A DNA stretch of 7,794 nucleotides. Origin: an uncultured Ignavibacteriota bacterium. Lineage in GTDB: Bacteria; Bacteroidota; Ignavibacteria; UBA10030; UBA8401. Below are positions 6,001 through 7,794 of the stretch, one piece after another (the stretch's first letter is position 1; each line of letters begins with the position of its first letter). The notes beneath the pieces are model-generated. The model saw nothing but the letters and a program-made list of their open reading frames with translations. It was not told the origin of the DNA and did not search any database. The stretch spans positions 1-7,794 of the forward strand of contig CAIVNT010000043.1 in NCBI GenBank assembly GCA_903907305.1. Reading direction: 5' to 3'. Position numbers and translations under genes: made by a program.

Positions 6001-7587
6001 ACTCCGAATACCGGATATCATTTTGACAGTCTGGTGGTGGATGGAGTGAAGATCAATGATTCAACAACAGCGTATTCATTTCTCAATGTTGTGAATGATC
6101 ATGCGATGACAGCATTCTACTCCGTCAATCGATATTCGATCATCGTCGCAGCTGGACCGCATGGCTCGGTCTCTCCCAACGATACAATTGTTGTGCTGTA
6201 TGGCCGCGACACGACCGTCACATTCAGTGCGGACCTGAGCTATCATGTGGATACCGTCGCTGTCAACGGCGTTAGGGTTGATTCACTTGCTCATTATACA
6301 TTTGCCAATGTTGTCTCGGATCATTCTGTATGCGTTGCGTTCGCATCCAATCCTCTCCATCACTTTACCGTGGAGAGGAGCGGCGGGGGATCGGTCGGTC
6401 AGCAGACAGCAGGCTCTCCGTTCATGGTTGAAGTGAAGGCGAGGGATAGTGAAGGAAACACCCTCAATTCATTCGACCAAAAGGTGGTTTTCAGTTCGCT
6501 GCATGCGGGAACTCAGTTCATCGGGGGTGATACAAGCGCCGTATTTACGAACGGGATCCTCTCTTCTCAATCTGTCCGCATTACTGCGTCGGACAGTTTT
6601 GCGGTGAGAGTGAAGAAGGCTCCGGGCGGACCGGAAATTGGCGTATCGAATACATTCTTTGTTCATCATTCGACCGCTCACCATATGGTGATGTCGGCGG
6701 TATTCGGGACGATGACTGATTTCCCGCTGGACTCATTTGCGGTCACCGTGAAGGATACATTCAACAATGTTGCACGTGATTATTCCGGAAGTGTCACTCT
6801 CACCAAAGGATCCGGATTCAATGAAGGGGATACATTGACCGGTTCTGTGGTGAAGAATGTTGTGAATGGAATTGCTGCATTTTCGGTCCGGGATTTCGAC
6901 ACCGTCATGATCTCGCAATCTTACCCATCCGGCGGTGCGTTCACCATCTACGCAAATACGGGATCACTGCTGCAGATCGAATCTGATCCAATCAACCTCG
7001 GTGTTCTGCCTGTGGTGCTGAACTCATTTACAGCGGAGGGGAGACAGAGGGATGTTCGGTTGCAATGGTCCACCGCAACAGAAGTGAATTCTGCCGGCTT
7101 TGAAATTCAGCGGGCGGAAATTGGACAGTCATCACATGAGCGTGATTGGGTCAAAGCCGGATATGTCGAAGGCGCAGGATCTTCCGCAACGGAACATTCG
7201 TACACATTCACGGACGAACATCTCCTTACAGGAAAATATGCCTATCGTTTGAAACAGATCGACCGGGACGGTAAATTTGTTCTGAACACAGCGATTGAAA
7301 CGGAGGTGGGACTGGTGCCGAAAGTATTTACCCTGGCACAGAATTATCCGAATCCGTTCAATCCTTCTACGATGATCGAATTCACTCTTCCGAAGAATGG
7401 ACGCGCTGTTGTGAAGGTCTATAATTCCATCGGCCAGGAGGTTGCAACGATTTTTGATCAGAATGCTGAAGCGGGACATATTATCTCTGTTCCATTCAAT
7501 GCATCAGCGATCTCGAGCGGTGTGTATTTCTACACTGTTGCTTTCGACAATCAGCGGTTGGTCAAAAAAATGATGCTGGTGAAATAA
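1..7587 (+). CDS. Giant modular repeat surface protein with T9SS type A-like C-terminal sorting domain (5' partial)
   Basis: The frame is open from base 1 to TAA at 7585-7587, giving 2528 residues with no start in view. The residues before the first ATG (base 100) already belong to a repeat (TFTPGSGTVSF, GTAASQTFNN), so that Met is internal. Order: beta repeats (residues 1-923), 91-93-residue repeats (about 924-1261), a unique beta domain (1262-1455), nine 73-74-residue InlB-B-like repeats (1456-2117), two Ig-like domains (2118-2335), a fibronectin-like domain (2336-2438) and a sorting domain (2439-2528) ending KKMMLVK. I see only two cysteines (codons at 1546 and 6331), very high Ser/Thr/Asn/Gly and no catalytic motif. 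By family knowledge such proteins cross the inner membrane by Sec and the outer membrane by T9SS, and are then anchored or released. A role as adhesin, stalk or matrix protein is inferred. No frameshift or internal stop. The ligand is unknown. Alternatively, the C-terminus could be read as a FlgD-type Ig domain in a lineage lacking T9SS. Confidence 0.93.
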   Translation, partial: TFTPGSGTVSFVSTTAGQSVSGTAASQTFNNIVMTKLAQSLTTAGSLTSLNINGNLTLNSGVFAPANVININLLGNWTNNGATFTSASSIVNFTNTAVDQSIQGTAATQTFNVLTMTKGSQSLNIAGSTTTLTLDSLTLTSGILTAPTTLNISGAWTNNGATFNPGSGIVVFNSATLAQQINGSSLSQSFNNLTVSKAAGIVLSLGGSLTSLNVNGNLSVTAGTLSDNGVQINGNISGTMSLAVATVLNIGSATVGTSFPTGFVPANISLNATSTVNYNASQPQSISSAISYGNLTLTASSAAVKSLSDSIIVAGSITIGANNTFVANSKNIYLGTNWTNNGGTFTPGTGSLFLNSAVAQAINGTAVTQTLNNLVINKSAGATIVGGSTTTFTVNDLTLTNGNFTPPATFNINGNFTHTSGVFTAGTTINIAGNWTRNGGTFTAGAGTVAFNSTAVDQQVNGSINPQLFNNLTVNKTGRQLIFGGSVDSISVAILTITNGTFVAPMKLRLTSNFACASTGTFTHNSGTVYFQPAANATIGTAATLSFNNVIIDSTNATVRTLTMLTTTTLNVAGYLLQKFHSFTPPATLNVSGDFTQSNGTFTAGTNFNLGGNFTRTSGTFTGGANTITFNNASIQQVIGGTITPLVFGNLTVNKAADSVKFANAIDSISVANFTLTNGAFSAPSKIRVTGNWTVANGTVFVPNNGTVYFNPAAAFTIGGTAVSQTFNHLQLIGSVTARALTYAGSLAALNITGNFYQNFHTFTAPVTPNTITIGGNFTRDGGTYTSNGSNLVFNNSSASQSINGTVATNAFNLLTVNKPGQTLTVGGSVTSLTLDSLVLTAGTFSPGTAATLSLTGSWLNNSAADAFTSATEVVDFNGAGTKVIGGTFATSFNDLRSNAVNGLSLQQPVSVSTLRIGNVIANSSISDSGNQITSSGTLLLTSGTLKIGSTGSASVFPLFSVVTLGAGTTLDFASGILQPVPTSFSYQNLILSNSGNKSTSGGTLTVAGNITANSPVDLQANNTVVALTGNLSGSGAITQGSGAFTLAGNWTNSGTFTAGSGGVNYNGGLAQAVSVVPQYQDLTFSGAGAKTIGSGTLTVNGNWAVGSTTALGNNPVVISGDISGAGAITQGTALFTLGGNWNHSGTFTIGTGGVRYNGASTQIVRTNFSYQNLTMSGAGSKVPNSGTLTVTGAWYVNAPVNLSVNNPAVSVTGNVDSAGSINMGSGSVTVAGNWLNTGGTTGGTGSVILSAVSPSIAGTSFGKLRLNGAGYATLLGNVTVNDSLNLVTAKVRTNGNILSVGSAGLIARTTGFVFGNLQHNIPAGSPTVVYHVGDSLNYTPVTAAFNSVTSPGYVLAKSVNANHPNITSSGLDTAKNVNRYFTLTNNGASFADVSPTFQFVAGDKDAGSNSNNYIVRRYNSGVWSPTTAGVKTATTTQASAVSTLGDFAIGEPKAYSITSAAHGNGTISPNGSTGIADGNNQSYTITPSIGYHIDSVTVDGSNAGAVSSYSFNAVASSHTIDAYFSIDRFAVTASLSGNGSITPNGTINIGYGHDTTVTFSAGTGYHIDSVRVDGSVVDSVSHYTFINVIASRNIIVYTSLDHHTITSSSTNGVITPSGSIDILYGRDSTVTFSANTGYHFDSLHVDGVKINDSTSSYTFINVTGDHSIQSYNFINHYTVVSSSMNGTITPNGSSDVTYGENSTLTFNPNVGYHFDSLKVDGITVLDSTHSYSFLNIEANHSLIVYNSKNSYIISASAVNGSITPSGSIALFHGADTSFTFSPNTGYHFDSLVVNGVKVDSTVSFTFIGVTSSRSIAVYNSINHYSITSSSVNGSIAPSGSVDVIHGTSHSFAFSPNIGYHLDSVRVDGVLVDSTASYTFISVTAGHNIETFNSVNHYSVNASSVNGIITPEGTVDVVYANAQSFTFAPNSGNHLDSVKVDGVRVDSVSSYTFLNVASNHTIAVYNSIDHFSITSSASNGSITPVGSSVVAYGSDLRFHFTPNTGYHFDSLVVDGVKINDSTTAYSFLNVVNDHAMTAFYSVNRYSIIVAAGPHGSVSPNDTIVVLYGRDTTVTFSADLSYHVDTVAVNGVRVDSLAHYTFANVVSDHSVCVAFASNPLHHFTVERSGGGSVGQQTAGSPFMVEVKARDSEGNTLNSFDQKVVFSSLHAGTQFIGGDTSAVFTNGILSSQSVRITASDSFAVRVKKAPGGPEIGVSNTFFVHHSTAHHMVMSAVFGTMTDFPLDSFAVTVKDTFNNVARDYSGSVTLTKGSGFNEGDTLTGSVVKNVVNGIAAFSVRDFDTVMISQSYPSGGAFTIYANTGSLLQIESDPINLGVLPVVLNSFTAEGRQRDVRLQWSTATEVNSAGFEIQRAEIGQSSHERDWVKAGYVEGAGSSATEHSYTFTDEHLLTGKYAYRLKQIDRDGKFVLNTAIETEVGLVPKVFTLAQNYPNPFNPSTMIEFTLPKNGRAVVKVYNSIGQEVATIFDQNAEAGHIISVPFNASAISSGVYFYTVAFDNQRLVKKMMLVK
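673..1002 (+). repeat. Inserted module of the second repeat type within the N-terminal array
   Basis: Between the units at 460 and 1003 the spacing jumps from 79 to 181 residues. The extra stretch begins LSDNGVQI, runs through an LNIGSATVGTSFP segment, and contains SYGNLTL at 871-891. It resembles the stretch from 2770 on, which begins ISDSGNQI, has LKIGSTGSASVFP, and contains YQNLIL at 2959. It therefore looks like a copy of the module that opens the second repeat region, placed inside the first. The similarity is read by eye at the protein level, and the limits are approximate. Confidence 0.6.
1240..1776 (+). repeat. Higher-order repeat, copy 1 (537 bases)
   Basis: This block contains a 19-residue extra rung (GNFTHTSGVFTAG, 1240-1296), a 79-residue unit (1297-1533) and a second unit with GTVYFQPAA (from 1534). 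It ends with GYLLQKFHSFTPP (1720-1776). Copy 2 at 1777-2325 repeats this order: GDFTQSNGTFTAG, then a unit with DSISVA, then GTVYFNPAA, then GNFYQNFHTF. Shared markers found only in these two blocks are DSISVA, GTVYF(Q/N)PAA and the FH(S/T)FT rung, so the pair was probably duplicated together. Confidence 0.7.
1777..2325 (+). repeat. Higher-order repeat, copy 2 (549 bases)
   Basis: This is the partner of the block at 1240-1776. The subunit spacings match closely: 57 bases then 237 then 189 then 66, against 57, 237, 186 and 57 in copy 1. The FH(S/T)FT rung is three residues longer here (22 against 19). Copy 2 is followed directly by a full unit at 2326 (GNFTRDGGTY), whereas copy 1 is followed by copy 2's extra rung. 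Confidence 0.7.
2770..3783 (+). repeat. Second repeat region, 91-93-residue units
   Basis: After a lead-in module (2770-2958, ISDSGNQI, GSTGSASVFP), three units begin with YQNL or YQDL at 2959, 3238 and 3511. A related FGKLRL strand at 3784 marks the end. Spacings are 279, 273 and 273 bases (93, 91 and 91 residues). Each unit carries SGTLTV or GGTLTV, a central TGNLSGSGAITQGSG-like stretch and an (A/G)GNW(T/N/L) motif (3145, 3418, 3697). The first two units also carry GTGGVRYNG or its equivalent. The GNW and TFTxGxGxVxxN parts resemble the first repeat region, so the two types share a rung and probably an origin. Confidence 0.8.
3784..4365 (+). other. Non-repetitive beta domain between the two repeat classes (protein domain)
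   Basis: Residues 1262-1455 read through NGNILSVGSAGLI, FVFGNLQHNIPAG, VYHVGDSLNYTPVTAAF, NVNRYFTLTNNG, FVAGDKDAGSNSNNYIVRRY and a closing STLGDFAIGE. Comparable stretches occur in FCB-group secreted repeat proteins directly after beta-repeat arrays, where they behave as a cap between the array and later domains. That is general family knowledge recalled, not a search result. No enzymatic or metal-binding motif is apparent. The closing DFAIGE joins the next array with no obvious linker. Confidence 0.6.
4366..6351 (+). repeat. Nine tandem InlB-B/Flg_new_2-like repeats (73-74 residues each)
   Basis: Copies start at the aromatic (or His) residue encoded at 4366, 4588, 4810, 5032, 5254, 5473, 5692, 5911 and 6133. 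Lengths are 74, 74, 74, 74, 73, 73, 73, 74 and 73 residues. The general pattern is (Y/F)xIxxSxxNGxIxPxG, then VxYGxxxxxTFxxNxGYHxDSxxVDGVxVDSxxSYxFxNVxxxHxIxVYNSIxH. Copy 7 has GNH for GYH and copy 9 has SYH with VDT. The classic repeat family has a Trp after the GYxF element; here Asp-Ser-Val/Leu stands near that place. Such repeats form small beta domains that act as spacers or binding arms of surface proteins. The function here is inferred. Copies 5, 6 and 7 share a one-residue deletion after the VDG segment (VDST/VDSV against INDST), suggesting they arose together. Confidence 0.88.
6352..7005 (+). other. Two Ig-like domains (protein domains)
   Basis: The first (6352-6669, residues 2118-2223) starts PLHHFTVERSGGG and carries QTAGSPFMVEVKARDSEGNTLNSF, the usual opening of bacterial Ig-like domains that follow long stalks. 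It ends with VSNTFFVHH. The second (6670-7005, residues 2224-2335) starts STAHHMVMSA and has a matching FPLDSFAVTVKDTFNNVARDYSGSVTL core. The pattern V(K/T)xxDxxxNxxxxxxGxVxL is seen in both. They probably hold the repeat arm away from the C-terminal anchor; this is inference. Confidence 0.65.
7006..7314 (+). other. Fibronectin-like domain preceding the sorting signal (protein domain)
   Basis: Residues 2336-2438 start LPVVLNSFTAEG. They carry VRLQWSTATEVNSAGFEIQRAE, a W at 7147, GYVEGAGSS, then YTFTD and YAYRLKQIDRDGKFVLN. This is the recurrent domain that comes just before T9SS type A sorting domains in FCB-group secreted proteins. It is structural and non-catalytic. Confidence 0.85.
7315..7584 (+). 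other. T9SS type A-like C-terminal sorting domain (protein domain)
   Basis: Residues 2439-2528 read VPKVFTLAQNYPNPFNPST (key motif at 7345-7371), then IEFTLPKNGRAVVKVYNSIGQEVATIF, SSGVYFYTV and a terminal KKMMLVK. By family knowledge this roughly 90-residue domain directs a Sec-exported protein through the T9SS translocon and is often removed by the PorU sortase when the protein is attached. The YPNPFNPST form is most common in Ignavibacteria and related lineages, where some tools name it a FlgD Ig-like domain. Confidence 0.9.
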
Positions 7588-7606
7588 CGCTTCGGTAAAT
7601 TGGCGT

Positions 7607-7630
7607 TGGTCGAACTGACCATTTTCGTTT
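7607..7630 (+). terminator. Candidate weak Rho-independent terminator of the surface-protein gene
   Basis: A 5-bp stem TGGTC (7607-7611) / GACCA (7617-7621) with a 5-base loop is followed by TTTTCGTTT. The stem is short and the T run is broken by CG, so termination may be inefficient. A competing stem, AACGC (7586-7590) with GCGTT (7603-7607), shares base 7607. Confidence 0.35.
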
Positions 7631-7635
7631 TCCAC

Positions 7636-7650
7636 TTTTCATCGTGAAAA
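7636..7650. other. AT-rich inverted repeat in the spacer
   Basis: TTTTCA (7636-7641) and TGAAAA (7645-7650) form a 6-bp perfect inverted repeat around TCG. It could be part of a bidirectional terminator or a regulator site, or chance in an AT-rich spacer. It lies 24 bases before the -35 box of the tRNA promoter. Confidence 0.3.
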
Positions 7651-7673
7651 TCGATCATCTCAGCAAACATACC

Positions 7674-7704
7674 TTGACTGATGTCAGATTAATGTGTATA
7701 TTTG
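7674..7704 (+). promoter_or_regulatory. Promoter of the initiator tRNA gene
   Basis: TTGACT (7674-7679) and TATATT (7697-7702) are separated by exactly 17 bases, a good sigma70-type arrangement. The same -10 region reads TATATTTG (7697-7704), which fits the Bacteroidota -7 consensus TAnnTTTG, with a TTG about 20 bases upstream. Transcription would start near 7709, leaving a leader of about eight bases before the tRNA. Confidence 0.7.
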
Positions 7705-7716
7705 TTAACTATTGAT

Positions 7717-7789
7717 CGCGGGGTGGAGCAATTGGCAGCTCGTCGGGCTCATAACCCGAAGGTTCTAGGTTCAAGTCCTAGCCCCGCTA
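7717..7789 (+). tRNA. Initiator tRNA-fMet (CAU)
   Basis: The cloverleaf closes fully: acceptor stem 7717-7723 with 7782-7788 (six pairs plus an unpaired 1:72), D stem GAGC/GCTC, anticodon stem TCGGG/CCCGA, T stem CTAGG/CCTAG, and T loop TTCAAGT. Anticodon CAT is at 7750-7752. The initiator marks are present: no Watson-Crick pair at 1:72 (C with T), A11:T24 in the D stem, and three consecutive G:C pairs closing the anticodon loop. The gene delivers formyl-methionine at start codons. The discriminator is A at 7789, and the next bases are CTA, so CCA is not encoded and must be added by the nucleotidyltransferase. The gene is 73 bases and has its own promoter directly upstream. The D loop is one base shorter than in the E. 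coli initiator. Confidence 0.95.
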
Positions 7790-7794
7790 CTACT

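Larger units (their letters stand above)
7588..7716. other. Intergenic spacer between the surface-protein gene and the tRNA
   Basis: These 129 bases contain no coding region. They hold weak hairpins in the first half (7607-7621 and 7636-7650), with T-rich stretches at 7622-7632, and a tRNA promoter in the second half (7674-7704). The first half plausibly ends the long upstream transcript. Confidence 0.8.

Noticed and set aside
4366..6351. CRISPR-like regular repeats
   Set aside because: The period of 219-222 bases keeps codon register, and the copies vary by substitution along their whole length with no unique spacers. It is a protein-coding repeat array.
1..7587. Mobile element or integration site
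   Set aside because: No transposase, integrase or terminal inverted repeats were seen. The repeats are tandem and in frame. The tRNA shows no flanking attachment-type duplication within the window.
1..7587. Frameshift or pseudogene in the repeats
   Set aside because: Every repeat boundary stays in the same frame, all domains are complete to the C-terminal signal, and no internal stop occurs.
7693..7702. Extended -10 promoter (TG one base upstream)
   Set aside because: The TG dinucleotides before TATATT lie directly next to it or two bases away, not in the required one-base register.
7717..7789. Elongator tRNA-Met or tRNA-Ile with a modified CAU anticodon
   Set aside because: The unpaired 1:72, A11:U24 and GGG/CCC anticodon stem are initiator marks, and the sequence follows the known bacterial fMet tRNA closely.

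Overview
The window holds the 3' part of one very large secreted-protein gene (bases 1-7587, open at the left edge, at least 2528 codons), a 129-bp spacer, and an initiator tRNA gene (7717-7789) on the same strand. The protein ends in a type IX secretion (T9SS) type A-like C-terminal sorting domain with a YPNPFNPST motif. Before it comes an 'LPVxLxSFTA...W.TATE.N..GFEIQR...YRLKQID.DG' domain. This combination is typical of the Bacteroidota/Chlorobiota/Ignavibacteria (FCB) group and some allied candidate phyla. The YPNPFNPST form and moderate GC suggest an Ignavibacteria-like lineage rather than a classical Bacteroides, but this is inference. The tRNA promoter also fits a Bacteroidota-type -7 element (TATATTTG, TAnnTTTG class).

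Layout of the giant protein (residues counted from the window start): (1) residues 1-923 are about ten Ser/Thr/Asn/Gly-rich beta repeats with a 79-residue period, apparently four rungs of 19-20 residues each. They include a higher-order duplication and one foreign-type module. (2) Residues 924-1261 open with a second copy of that module type and continue with three 91-93-residue repeats starting at a Tyr-Gln-(Asn/Asp)-Leu strand. (3) Residues 1262-1455 are a non-repetitive beta domain. (4) Residues 1456-2117 are nine tandem 73-74-residue repeats with a GYHxDSxxVDG core, like the divergent InlB-B/Flg_new_2 repeats of surface proteins. (5) Residues 2118-2335 are two Ig-like domains. (6) Residues 2336-2438 are the pre-sorting fibronectin-like domain. 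(7) Residues 2439-2528 are the sorting domain.

The simplest reading is a giant, modular, cell-surface or released adhesin/stalk protein exported by the Sec and T9SS pathways. No catalytic motif was seen. The frame is intact over the whole 7.6 kb despite the repeats, so the gene looks functional. The signal peptide and true start lie upstream of the window.

The spacer 7588-7716 carries weak hairpins that could end the transcript and a good promoter (TTGACT, 17 bp, TATATT) for the tRNA. The tRNA has the initiator hallmarks (unpaired 1:72, A11:U24, three G:C pairs in the anticodon stem) but with C1xU72 rather than the E. coli C1xA72, and no encoded CCA. I see no defence system, mobile element, CRISPR array or operon here. 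The interest lies in the repeat architecture of the giant protein and in a few details of the tRNA locus.
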